DNA from: Enoplolaimus lenunculus
Lineage: Eukaryota; Nematoda; Enoplea; Enoplida; Thoracostomopsidae
Direction of reading: 5' to 3'
Assembly: GCA_030248215.1 (NCBI GenBank)
Contig: JASANG010004034.1
Span: 153,171-217,170, forward strand
Length of the DNA: 64,000 nucleotides
A program made the translations under genes and the position numbers. The number at the start of each line of letters is the position of its first letter. Within the stretch, counting starts at the first letter, position 1. The notes under the pieces were generated by a model, which had not been told where the DNA came from, searched no databases, and saw only the letters and a list, made by a program, of their open reading frames with translations. Of the stretch, positions 11,601 through 22,985 are shown in pieces.

Positions 11601-14600
11601 GCTACATGCTTAGTTGTAAACTCTTCCAGAGCAAACGCACACTGTTTCTGTAGTATAAAGCCCTATTGACACGTGCTAGTATTTGCAGCAAAAACATGCG
11701 CATGCAACATGCATGTGGAAGTTCGGTAACAAAAAGATTTGAAGTTCTTGCAACTGCAAATTATTCACAGAAATTCATGCTATTAACTTCCATACGCACG
11801 TGTGAGCGCATTTGCAAATTGCTTGATTTTTATGCACGTGTATTTTGATAGATCAATCAGAAGACATATTGTTGAGCGCTTCGCAATTAGTTTGGACCAG
11901 GGTTGTTTTTTCCGGAAACAATTATGACCGGAAACAAATGAATTTTTTTATCCCACCTTACCAAAAATGCTTGAATTTTCAAACTTTTTGCATATCTAAG
12001 CTTCTCATGATATCACCTGATCATTCCATGCCCATAATCTATTTTTGAAAAATTCAATTTTTAAGGCCACAAGGTTGGTACTTTAGGACTCAAAAAAATT
12101 TGCCTAAAAATTGGACAAATTATTTATCATATGACGCAGTTTGCTGAGCTAAGTCGAGTGGTTTTAAGGTTTCTGCAACCAGAAGTCTGCTTAAGCGAGT
12201 TGTTGTCAGATAACTGTTTTGGCGCGCTGCCAGCGAACGTGGTTCGGTGCAAAATTTAGTTAGTTCACAATAACTCGATAGCAAGACGTCTGATTAGGGA
12301 ACATATAACGGTATTCGTCTTAGTTCCGCAACCTGCGTCAATTGGTATATAATGTGTCTAATTTTTCGACAAAAAATTTGGGTCCAATGGAGGATTTTGG
12401 GACCTTAAAAATTCAAGTTTCTTAAAAATTTATGTTTTATGCGTGGAATATTCGAGGGAGGTCATCACAACACTACTTGTTTTTGTAAGTATATATTAAA
12501 TCCCAAGACACTTTTGGGTTTTTATAACATCAAAGCCTCCCGATTGCTGCAACCTCGCGAGCAAAGTGAGGTTGAAGCTAGCTTTTATTGTTGAGCGCCG
12601 TAACTTTTGGCCCCACTCTCGGAAAAAATAGAAAAATATGAAAAAATACATTTTTTTCGGTAATTTTTTCCCGCCAACAATCCTTCTTTGGACAATTTAA
12701 ATTTATTCAAGAAGCTTGAATTAATTTAAATACTAAACAGAAATTGTAAACTTTTAAAGCAGTTTCAAGGAAAATATTTCGAGTAGTTTTTTTACGCGTA
12801 AATTTTTTTGCACCTAAAACTTGAAGCTGCAAGTTTTCCAAAAATTCATCCAAATACTTGTAGCTGCAGTTTATTCATGATGAATAAACGCGAACAATTA
12901 ATCGATAGATATGAATAGTCTTGCAAAACGAATCAAATCAATACATGACAATATTCAGCAAAAATGACGTTTCCTTGCAAATACCTACAGCTGCAAGTGA
13001 GTCATGCAAGTTGCAGCTGCGAGTTCTTGGGGCAAACTCTTGCACATGTGAGTAGGTCTTCAGGTAGTGTTTCGGCTACTGAGACAGAATTTAAAATACC
13101 AATTACGATACTGGAGTTGGCGAAACAAATTTGAACTGTGTCTTTAGCCTTTCATACGATACAACGATATAAATTGGCAAACCTCGTGAAAAAGACGTCC
13201 TGGAATTTTGAAGGGTAAGATACACTCGCCACGGCATGACTTCAACTGTCATTAAGCGATAGTAACATTGGTCCATGCATAGAACAAGACCTGAACGTTT
13301 TTCGGCAGGAGTGTAATAGAGTACGCTTAAGCTTTAAACTAATTTTTTGGCTTAGTCTTAAGCTTAAGCTTTGGCTTAGGCTTAGAAATATGCTTATACT
13401 ACTGTTCCGTCCCTGTTCTATACATTGGCCGAACATTTATGACATAAACAGTGCACTATTTTAACCTTAGAACTGCTAAGAGTTATAGCGTCGTCGCAAA
13501 TGTTTACAGAAAATAGACTTTCTAGACCTAAACCAGAGTATAAATTGGAATGAACTTACGACAGTAGCGGAAAATGGTCATAAATACCATCTGTATCGTT
13601 CAAATCAGACCTCGCAATTCCGCTCATTACTGGAATAACATTGGGAAAACTGTTTTCGCCAACAGACACCATTGAATCAAAATAAGCAGCGCCTAGAATG
13701 TCAAGCAGATATGATTTCGTTTTAGGTAAGGCACGGTCAAAATGTGACGTTGAAATTGAGTCCAAATACAGCAGTAAAACGCTTGGAGCAACTTGAGGTT
13801 CTTGAGAACTTTTAATTGTTTCTTTCATTCGAGATCGCGAGTTGTTCGTCTTGGATTCCCTTCGCTTTCCCAACGATTGAACTGCATCAGATGGAATTGT
13901 GTTAGATGATATAACGTAGAAAACGTCTTTAAAACTTGCATAAATATTGTTTTCTTCTTGACAATTGATGTCAACTGAATCACAAGTGACACGAAAGCCA
14001 TTTTTGAGGAGCTTTTGTTGTGGTATTTGTAGCCAGTTTCCCACAACTAACCGATGATGCATGCTGTCCAGCGTTAAACATCTGAAATTTACGACGGAAA
14101 ATAAAACGTTTTTTGCGATAGTGTTCATTGTTTAAAATGTAATATATACATCGCCTGCGCAGATATCTTGTACCCGCTAAGTGAACATTATATATGCAGC
14201 GCTAATTTTTAACTACTGCGCATAAGTTGAGACATAAAACATAATGGTAAATAAAGCTGCGCTAAATCCGCGAACATTGTTCTACGTATTAATATTTGTA
14301 ATCTAATGCTAATGTATAACGTTACGTAAGATAAAACCAGGGTTGTTTTTTTGGAAAAAATTGTCCTGAAAAAAGAATGGAAAAAATTCATTGTTTGTCT
14401 GAGTTATCGGTTATCGTACCCTTAGCCGGCGTTTGCCCAAAAATGCTTGGATTTGAATCTTTTTGAGTATTTCAGCTTCTGATGACATCCCTTGATCATT
14501 CTGTGCCCAAATCTGATTTTTTAAAAATTCGATTTTTAAGGCCACAAGGATAGCCCCTTGCGATGCAATAATTAATTTCGAAAACTTGAACAAATTATAT

Positions 14601-16423
14601 ATCGTTTGACGCAGTTTTCAGAGCGGAGTCGAGTAGTGTGAAATGTTCTGCAATCAGAACTTTTCTTAACGAGTTGTTGTCGAATAACTCTGTCTTGTGT
14701 TAAATTACACGGTAATGGCAAGCTTTTATTTTTGAGCGCCCCAACTTTGGCCCCAGTCTCGCAAAAGATCGAAAAATGTGAAAAAACAGAATCTCATGTG
14801 CTGAAATTTTTGCTCTTTTCTGACATAAAATGTGTCCAGGTGGACACATACACACGGTCACTGTTAATGTGTTGCGTGTAAATGTGGTACCGGTCATTTA
14901 AAAACGTTATTTTATCATATTTAATTTGCAAATTATATTTAACACTTTCTCACATGAATATTTTCAATTTTATATGAATGTAATTTCAAGGTAAGATTCG
15001 ATGGCAGTCTCACGGGTAGGAGGCGTTTACGATGACCACTGAGGTATAGGAGCTTGAAGCTCGAGTCCGAGTAGGCTCTCACGTTTTGTGGAGGTTTTGT
15101 ACTGCGCATATATGTTATAAATGTTAAACAGTGCTCACAGCGTGTGTATTGCTCGTACATTATTGTATTTAGTTGCTCATATTATACTCTATGAGTGAAA
15201 GGGTTAAGAATCGTTTAATATTGTTTCATTTTTTTATTAATTTTTCCGGCCAACAACCCTGGATAAAACCATGTCTATTATTACATTTTCGATAGCAACT
15301 TATATTGTTATCTTATAAACACGATTGCTCCGTAATCTCGCAATTGTCGGTTTACACATAACCATTCCACTGGTAGTTATTGTGTGGCACCCTAAAGGCT
15401 TCCGTAGCAGTCTAATAATTGCAATTGCTCTTGAACGTGGTCATTTTGGGTGGGATATCATTTTGATGTGACAGTAGTACGCATTCTTTTTGTGTCAAAA
15501 TTTTCAGAACTTGTCGATAGTAACTCTCACTTTGTGTTACCCAACTCTGCAGTTGGATGAACATATAGCATAATTAAATATTTGATTTCAATATGTTGCG
15601 ATTTTGCATAGCTCAAAAGTTTTCATTCGAGCAGTTGTTTGGTTATCCTAAGCAACAACTATCGTTTGGGCCGTTAATAGCTGCCGACCCAACTTCACTT
15701 GACAAGTTGTAGTCGCCTCGACTGTTGATATGATTATACAAATAAGACAACAAATATTATTTACCTGTACTGACAAGTCCACTTTTTTCCACCAGCAACA
15801 GTTTGATTTATTTTAAGCCGATCCCACGGTTCAACATAAACAAGTCCTTGGAATGGTATCGATGGACAACTTAAACGAGGGAAAATTTTAAAATATGACA
15901 TAGCTACCGGATCTTTCGGATTCAACCTAGGCACCGCACACACAACAGTCCTTGTTTCATTCGATGTTTTCGGGTGTTGTTTTCTGATTATTTTACTAAT
16001 CTGTTGCATTATGAGGTCTGATACGTCACATGTGACATCATAAACGTCGTGAAAAAACTGTCTAATATCCGCACCGTAGGCCGACTTGCTTGTTTTTGTA
16101 TTAACTGTAGTTGAATGGAAGGGATGAGTTTTGTAATTGAACGTAGTCATCGAGGTAGACCTTTCCAAAGTGCTGAAACTGAACGTAGCATTTGATTGAC
16201 GGTGCGATCCAAATTGAAGCAAAAGATCATTTGAATATGAAGTATACCAGTAATTGCCAACATAATTAAATTTGTAATCCGTTTTCATCAGCAGAAATAT
16301 AGCAATTAACAGCACTGCCAAAAACAATATTAACTTGAAGCGATGCTGTAGTTGCATTATGCACAGTGAACTCAATAAGCTAACGGAACATCGTTTAGTA
16401 GCAGAAATCATTGTTTGACGCAA
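8668..16423 (-). CDS. DUF229 family membrane protein (alkaline-phosphatase/sulfatase-like), 4 exons, 825 aa
   Basis: Exons on the minus strand are 16423-15765, 14081-13560, 10255-10033 and 9741-8668. They total 2478 nt, an exact multiple of three, with GT-AG junctions and matching phases (AG|A, TC|A, then phase 0). Residues about 30-47 form one hydrophobic helix near the N terminus, so a type II membrane or signal-anchored protein with its bulk in the lumen or outside. DUF229 landmarks follow in order: LLLYLDS (D327), GENSFPN (361-367) and VMSG (371-374), the KAGYVT block (about 399-404), GHDDMNQ (485-491), LSDHG (519-523), the ALEAKLPF/PP region, then a Cys-rich C-terminal part (C631, C641, C643) ending in CYC. 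The family shares the alkaline-phosphatase/sulfatase core; its substrate is not established, and no sulfatase CxPSR signature is present. The start is the first in-frame ATG; a second lies four codons on. Intron 1 (1683 bp) and intron 2 (3304 bp) are loaded with MITEs. A candidate poly(A) signal (AATAAA, minus) lies at 8513-8508. Confidence 0.93.
11125..11314. mobile_element. TIR element with TTAGGC-like core (copy 1)
   Basis: It lies in intron 2 of the DUF229 gene. The left end reads GGTCCATGTATAGAACAGGG; the right end, reverse-complemented, reads GGCCCATGTATAGAACAG. Between them are degenerate telomere-like hexamers such as CTTAGGCTTAGG and CTTAGGCTTAGGCTTACG. It has no coding capacity. Related copies are at 13270-13430, 31892-32089 and 60704-60907. 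Confidence 0.8.
11898..12685. mobile_element. hAT-type non-autonomous element in DUF229 intron 2
   Basis: It begins CAGGGTTG and ends in a decayed inverted copy (CAACAATCCTT). The flanking 8-mers GTTTGGAC (11890-11897) and CTTTGGAC (12686-12693) match at 7 of 8 positions, as expected of a hAT target duplication. Internally it has inverted arms (around 11950-12080 and 12380-12500) shared with the elements at 4540 and 14338. No transposase frame is seen. Confidence 0.75.
12825..13035. repeat. Dispersed GCAGCTGCAAG-rich repeat
   Basis: Sequence rich in TTGCAGCTGC, GCAAGT and a CTTGCACATGTG block. Similar sequence is found at 59765-59880, and more weakly at 11665-11845. The ends of the repeat were not resolved. 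Confidence 0.45.
13270..13430. mobile_element. TIR element with TTAGGC-like core (copy 2)
   Basis: Starts GGTCCATGCATAGAACA and ends CTGTTCTATACATTGGCC. The core is CTTAAGCTTTGGCTTAGGCT, and it shares the AATATGCTTATACTACTGTT block with copy 1. It also lies in DUF229 intron 2. Confidence 0.8.
14338..15261. mobile_element. hAT-type non-autonomous element with exact 8-bp TSD
   Basis: It begins CAGGGTTG and ends CAACCCTG, flanked by an exact 8-bp duplication GATAAAAC at 14330-14337 and 15262-15269. It lies in intron 1 of the DUF229 gene. The left half is homologous to the element at 11898, and it has been entered by the TTAA-flanked element at 14939-15207. No transposase frame is present. Confidence 0.88.
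14939..15207 (-). mobile_element. piggyBac-like MITE nested in the hAT element
   Basis: TTAA at 14939-14942 and 15204-15207 bounds ends TTAACACTTTCTCACATG and GAGTGAAAGGGTTAA. It is homologous to 6967-7237 in the opposite orientation and includes the same tRNA-like segment. The A-box-like CCTCAGTGGTCATC reads on the minus strand near 15031-15050. The sister hAT copy at 11898 lacks this insertion, so it entered after the two hAT copies diverged. Confidence 0.75.
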
Positions 16424-16440
16424 TCAGAAACACAAAACTA

Positions 16441-16670
16441 TAGTGCCGAAATAAAATTGGCATTTTTTGCAAGTAATTAGTATTTTTTGCAATTACCACA
16501 GTTTAGTGCCAAAATAAAACTAGTATTTTTTGCAATTACCCTAATTTAGTGCCAAAATAAAATTAATATTTTTTGCAATTACCATAATTTAGTGCCGAAA
16601 CAAGATTAGTATTTTTTGCAATTACCGCAATTTTGGTGTTGAGATAAAATTACTATTTTTTACCAAAAAA
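16441..16670. repeat. 43-bp tandem repeat beside the DUF229 start
   Basis: About five imperfect units, spaced 43 bp through most of the array (TAGTGCC at 16504, 16547 and 16590). Each contains TAGTGCC(G/A)AAATAAAA and TATTTTTTGCAATTACC. The array lies 18 bp upstream of the DUF229 start codon on the transcribed side, so it occupies the 5' leader or core promoter. Confidence 0.8.
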
Positions 16671-16683
16671 ATCGAAAGAGCAC

Positions 16684-18508
16684 AATAGTTCGTTAATAAG
16701 TTGCTGCAGTCACTTTGATTGCGAGGTTATTGAGTTGATGTCATGAAGAAATCCAACAATAGCGTGTTGTTGAAATCATGGTATGATCGCTTTAATAAGA
16801 TTTGCTACGGCACAACACATATTTTGCCAACAATCATTTTCTATTCTAATTAACGATTGTTTTATGTTTGAAGAAACTGTACACGCAGAATTGCAACTGG
16901 GTATAAAGCTCAATTTGTTGCTGCATACATGCCAATATCATCACATTATTCTATGTATATTGGTCAATTTTCATAGAACAACCATCTGAAACTTTGCAAG
17001 CGGTCTAAATAGCTTTCTTGTTCGAACTGTAATTTGATACTGAAATTAAAAAATACATGATTGGTCTTAGCACCTCAAACATCAATTGGGGTAGGTTCTC
17101 GATGTTATAAGCATACAAAATTGATAATCGGTGGTAAGAATTAATAAAATTCGTCTGACTTATCGCTCGCTTCGCTTGCGAAAATGCCTTCAGTATTTTT
17201 TCTGTAAGCTATAATCTTAGTTGCCTAGACATCTATATGGGTTTGACGTATTCCATCAACCAGACCCGCTTCGGAACTAGGATTTTGGACTGGAATTAAT
17301 TCTAACATGAGTCAACGGTGGGCAAAATATATTTTGACCAATTGGCGAAATAAAAACGCCCGTTGTTTCATCGACACCCGAAAACAAATTCCAATAAACA
17401 GTATTCTAGTTTTACACGTTTTTCAAACAGTTCTATGATGATTATTTTTAATAAAATCAACGGCCGAATCAGGTAAAACAGCACGGCTAAACGTTCTAGG
17501 TAGGTATTGTTACATTTGCAGTAAACGCATTTTAAACCTTTACATAATACTTAAGCAAACAAATTCTGATGCATTTGGTGCATGCGGTGAAGCTAAAATA
17601 GTATATGGCAACAGAAATAAAATCACAAAAGATAAGCTTACATCCAAAATTTAATGGCGTACTATACAAAACAATGTGGAGATGTTTGCAACTAAAACAG
17701 CTGTTACTACACACTACTGAGCTTTGATGATATAATAGCCAGGGAAACCATTTCATTTTGGGCATGAAAAACTAACGTAAATTTGTTGTAAGCAGTCAAT
17801 TTTTTAGCGTTCTTGATCAGAAAATGGTTTCAAGACTGCGAACTGTGTGTACGTTTATATATTCAGAAAACTTTTAAAACGGCTTACTACATTTTCACAC
17901 GAAGTGACTAAATGTTTCGCTATTTTGTCATAGAGGTACGTAAACACCGCCTATTCTTTCAGGGAGACGGCTGTGCTCTGAACTAAACGTAACTACAAGA
18001 AGTGCGAGAAATTTTAATTGAACTTTTCGCAGAAAATTCATTGCGGAAGAATATGAGGTTCCAGCAAATTCAAGTGTGGCAATGGTTTATGTTCCACTGG
18101 ACATTATATTCTTTGTAGGAAGTCCGTTTTGGTACGTTGGCTCAGTATTTGCGATAATGAAAATTTGTTTCTTTGTTCAACTTTATCACAACGGTGTGCT
18201 TCGTCAAATCAACAGTCAGTGTTGCAATGAGCCGTTGTACACTTCTTCCACAATGACTGTTTGACTTTGGCGCCGGTAGAATTTGCGCCATTGTGTGCTC
18301 AGGATACGCTTCAGTTGTAGGATTGGATTGCCTGAGCCTAAGCGTAAGTCAAATTGTAAGCAAAACCCTCAACGTTTAAATGTGACAGAGAAATCAACTT
18401 CTGTAATATAAACAGTGGAACCCGTGAAAGCCACAGAGTACACAAAATGTGCTCAACGTGACAGTGAAACTGGTGTTGGATGTGTAGCCTGTGAAGCGGT
18501 TAGTTTAA
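16684..18508. other. Intergenic, no gene seen
   Basis: AT-rich sequence. The open frames are short and without recognisable features. A fragment of CCTAAGC telomere-like sequence sits near 18328-18345. Confidence 0.4.
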
Positions 18509-18857
18509 CATGGTGTAACCGGATATTATCTTTCCGTTTCTGTTTGCGGTAAAAATCTGTGTCAGTTTCTGTTATAGAAATACAGGAAATTCGATTCTTT
18601 TTGTGCTCAAATTAGTTAAATCACATAGGTACACTTAATATTTATTACAGATATGCTGTCCTGCAATTGTTCGATACGAAATTTATCGAAAATGCAAAAA
18701 CATAAATGCATTCGCTTTTTCGTAAAGTTACAAAAGCCTGGTGAATATTTGTCTGCCTCAATCGTGTTGGCAAAAAATAAAACATCTCTGAAACCTTTAT
18801 ACTTCAATATCGCTTTCCGTTGTGGTTTCCGTTATTTTACTAACCGGTTGCACCCTG
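18509..18857. mobile_element. hAT-like MITE (CAGGGTGTAACC-type ends)
   Basis: The left end CATGGTGTAACCGG matches the inverted right end CAGGGTGCAACCGG. The interior TTTCTGTTTGCGGTAAAAAT and following bases match the elements at 20297-20385 and 59409. The target duplication has decayed or cannot be recognised. No coding capacity. Confidence 0.65.
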
Positions 18858-20097
18858 GGTAATTAACCAATGTTTAATTACTAGTAAAGGTGCCTAAGTA
18901 CTTTGATAAATTTCGAATGAAAAAATTGCTATTGTTCAAAATTTATAATTTTGGTTCTAAAACTATGGTGGAAGGGAAAGTTTTTGTCGCTGTTAAATAG
19001 TTTGTTTTGAAAGCAATATTCAATGTTTGCATTAAATCCAAATGAGTAAGCGCAAGAGTCAGGAGTAAACAGTCTAAAGTTTGTTTTTAAGCAAAAAACT
19101 ATTAAAATAGAAATGGTTTATGGTCAAAACTATTAAGTTGTAAACGTTGTGCAATTTTCAAATGCATTGCTGCGCTCTTTAACCACCGTTAAAGATTATA
19201 GATTTCTAACTTTTAATCGCACCCGATATTTTATTGGCATGAGTAACAGCGACGTATCTGGAACTTTCTGGTAGAGGGGTTCCGAAGTTGGCATTTTTAT
19301 ATGTCAGCACAGTACCGCCTCTAGAGTATTCGAGACCACCCTTCTGACGTGCAAGATGTGACCCGATTGTAAGATATTTCATTACTTTACGAAAAAATGG
19401 AAAAAAGTTTAAAACTGTTGCTTCGAAACCTCGCACCAAACAGTAAGTGAAGATTTCGGCTTATGGTTAAGTGTGGGCACAATTAGCTGGAAATTGTTTC
19501 GAACCTGTGCGTAGTGAGTAAAGTTTTCTTGCGAAGCAAGCGAAAGTCCAGACGAATTCTGAACAAAGAATGCTTTTTAGCAAATGGAGTTTTCAAAATA
19601 GATTTTGTTCGGATCGTGCCTACGGTTGGCGTGACCTCCTTCGAAAAACAAACTGCAGGACCATTAGATTTAAAATAGTGTCGTTTATTAAAATCACGTG
19701 TGATGGTGTACTGGTCCAAACGTACGCTTCATTGGTACTTGCCAATATATAAAAATTCGCGAACGAGAAGCGAGACGCATGTTTTGTATTCGAACATGTG
19801 GAAAAACTTTTTTAGTTCTGGAGTTTTTAAAGTTAACTTTGACCAATTATGTTTAGCGATCGAAGCGCGCAAAACGCGAAAGGTACACAAAATGTTTAGG
19901 TAATCAAGCAAAAAATAGCGGAATCACTAATAAAAACTCGCGCTCGTAGTCAGACGCGGTCTTTGTACTTAATTGCGAACAAATTTTAATTTCGTTGGGG
20001 TCTGGTAGGGGGGTGAGGACAGCAGCCGTCCAGACCATCTAAATGAAAAAATTTATCTATGTGGAGAAGCTTTTCCTTGGTGTGGGCCCAGCTCTCT
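18858..20097. other. Intergenic, no gene seen
   Basis: No supportable gene. The sequence is AT-rich, with short GC-richer patches such as GCGAAGCAAGCGAAAG near 19530 and no repeat structure I could resolve. Confidence 0.4.
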
Positions 20098-21210
20098 CTC
20101 TGTCCAAACTGTCCCGCTGCCCCTAAGTATTGTCCCACCTGTCCCGCTGTCCCAACTGTCCCAACTGCCCCCTGTCCCGCTGCCACATGTGTCCCAACAG
20201 TCCAACTGTACCAAACCAACAGTCCCACTGTCCTAATTGTGCTGATGTCCCAACTGCCCGCTGTCCCAATTGTCCCGTTGTTCCTACGGTCCCAACCAGG
20301 GCGTAACCGAATATCCGTTTCTGTTTCCGTTTCCGGTAAAAATCTGTATCCGTTTCCGTTGTTGTTACTATTCATTTACACCCTGTTTCCAACTGTTCCT
20401 ACTGCCCCAACAGTCCCGCTGCCCCAACTGTCCAACTGTCCAAACGATTCCACTGTCTTAACTGTTCCGCTAACCCAACTGTTCCAACTGTCCCGCTGTC
20501 CCAGCTGTCCCGCTGTCCCAACTGTCCCGCTTCCCAACTGTCCGCTGTCCCAACTAGGTATCCCACTGTCTAAACTGTCCCCACTGTCCCGCTGCCTGCT
20601 GTCCCAACTGTCCTTTTGTCCCAACTGTCTTGCTGTCCCAGCAATCCCACTGTCCCAACTGTCCTCTGTCCCAACTGTCCCGCTGTCCTGTTGTCCCCAC
20701 TGCCCCTTTGTCCCAACTGTCATCCTGTCCCAACTATCCCACTGTCCCAACTATCCCAACTGTCACAACTGTCCCGCTGTCCAACTGTCCCGTTGTCCTG
20801 CTGTCCCATTAGTCCCTTTGTCCCAACTGTCCTGCTGTCCCAACTGTCCTTTTGTCCCAACTGTCCTGTTGTCCCAACTAGTCCCGCCTAAACATAATCA
20901 ACTGTCCCAGCCGTCCCGCGGTCCCAACTGTCCAACTGTCCCAACTGTCCCGCCATTTCCACTGTCCCACCTCTCCGTATCTCCCAACTGTCCCACATCT
21001 CCCTATCTCCCAACTGTCCCACATCTCCCTATCTCCCAACTGTCCCGCTGTTCTAACTGTACTGCAGTCATAATCAAACTGTCCCAGCTGTCTAGCTGTC
21101 CCAACTGTCTCGCTTTCCAGCTATTTCAACTGCCCCAGCTGTCCTTCTGTCCCAGCTGTCCTTTGTTCCAACTGTCACGCTCTACCAACTGTCCACACTG
21201 GCCCAAGTAT
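20098..21210. repeat. C-rich minisatellite, CTGTCCCAA / CTGTCCCGCTGTCCCAA units
   Basis: About 1.1 kb of imperfect 9-bp-based repeats dominated by CTGTCCC followed by AA or G. Because the basic period is a multiple of three and lacks stops, it gives a long open frame (20059-21276 plus) and others. These read as low-complexity Cys/Pro/Val/Ser/Leu strings and I do not treat them as genes. A small hAT-like element has inserted at 20297-20385. Confidence 0.92.
20297..20385. mobile_element. 89-bp hAT-like MITE inside the minisatellite
   Basis: It begins CAGGGCGTAACC and ends TTTACACCCTG. The flanking 8-mers are GTCCCAAC (20289-20296) and TTTCCAAC (20386-20393), a 6/8 match. The interior TTTCTGTTTCCG matches the 18509 and 59409 elements. 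It interrupts the CTGTCCC repeats, which continue on either side. Confidence 0.7.
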
Positions 21211-22985
21211 ATATTGTTATGTGTACTTCTTCTACTTTGCTGTCCCGGGAAAATGGGACGGCCTTTAATAGGGTAACTTTGGTCAAGGGATTTTTCAAAG
21301 TTAAATTCAATTTTATTCAAATAATGAAGTTTGTATGCCTATACCTCATGAAATTACTGTGAGCAACCATTAAGTAGAAATAGTATACCTGCAAAACCCA
21401 CAGTGCGCAGCGTTTAACAAAATCTTGTTTAAATGTAAATGTTTCACAAGGTGTGAGAGCCCCTAGTGCTCAATAAAAATAATTTATCTATATTACATCT
21501 TATTCTCGAAAACTCATTGAGTCGTGATTAACAATGATGGAATTTATAAATTTGTACTAAATTTGTTGAATAACCTAAATCATAATTGCGACTTCAGGTG
21601 TATGAACATACTTTGCGTCGTGTATTAAATTGCGTAGCTAGGTTGATTCGTGCCATATCGGTTGAGATGCAGTTCTGCACAGGGCTGGATTGGTCATATT
21701 CAGGCAACCTCTAATCATTGCATGCTGCCCCGGAAAATTTTTTCTTGATACGCCAGTGCCGTACCTCCAGTTTCTGCCAAATCCGAAACCAAATGCCAAT
21801 CTGATTACACGTAGTTCACTATGTAGACTGGAGCTGAACAGCATTTTATATTATTCGAAAATGCGCTATGAATGTAGTTTTAGGTGCGAGTACGTGAAGT
21901 TTCCGAATGGCTAAAATTGCGATATAAGCTAAATCGATTAATGGGTCAGATATGAAAAGCTTGACTGCGTCTAAAATTGTTTTTATTGTCCACTATATGT
22001 CGACACGTATGCTACCGTCAAGTATACAGCACACGATGCGATGCATCAATGCATATGTCATAAGTTGACAGCAAAAGTTTGGATTTGGCAAAAATTAGCG
22101 TTTCGGATTGGGATTCGGTTGACCGAAACCAAATGCCAAATGCTCATTGTTTGGCAATATTTGTTTACATTTTCAGACTAGAAAAGTTCTGGTATAAATC
22201 TATATTTTTCGTTTCAGGTCACAAAGATTTTAAATCGGAAATTTGCAAAATGCTAGGTTTGGATTAGGATTCAGCAAAGTAGCGATTGATTGGGATGCGG
22301 TAAAATCGCGGATTAGGTGCCACCTTGATGTACGCTATGACAAGCATGTGTCGCACGCTTAAATGACTGGATTTGCGCTCGCGATATATGTAGTATGCAC
22401 AGTAAAAGTAGTTTTGGCGCAGAAAAAGTATTTTTGCTCAAGTTTTTGCGCAACAAATGTATTAAAGTGTAAACAAAATTTTAAACGACATCTAATTGCA
22501 CGCAGAAAAAATACCTGAAACAGAGAAAACTGACCTGGTTTAGCCTCGGAATTTCCTTCATTTACTATGTGAAGGAGGTCTGTGGCGATCGCAGGTATAT
22601 AAGCCTCATGTGTTTATAATTTGAACATTTTCATACATTATAAGAAATACGCGTACTTGAATTTTTCGATTGGTGCAGTAGAAACATTGTTGGCACATTA
22701 AACTTATTTTTATCGTAAGCAAAATGAAAAACCGCTGTTGTATCTACGCAGCTGGAATGGCAGACCAGGCGTGGGTTCGAACTATTAAGCCTCCGGATCC
22801 GTAAGCATACCTGTCGCGCAGCACACCTCTAGAACTATACTGCTGTCATCGTAGACTCGTATGCTAGTGGCAAGCTTACTATACTATAACAGATTATATT
22901 GCATATACACACGGACATGCATATCCCGCATGCTAACAATTATTTAGCAGTTGTTCAGATACTTTAAATATACGTACGCTACGCA
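21211..22985. other. Intergenic, mostly plain; relic of the TTAA-element interior
   Basis: At about 21380-21470 there is a GTTTAACAA...GGTGTGAGAGCCCC stretch related to the interior of the element at 6967. The rest holds no supportable gene. A TTGTTCAG ending at 22959, 26 bp upstream of the PRRC1 start codon, could be a trans-splice acceptor, which is only an inference. Confidence 0.4.

Noticed and set aside
20059-21276. 405-codon plus-strand open frame
   Set aside because: It simply reads the CTGTCCC minisatellite. Residues are a monotonous Cys/Pro/Val/Ser/Leu mix, other frames are open too, and a MITE interrupts it.
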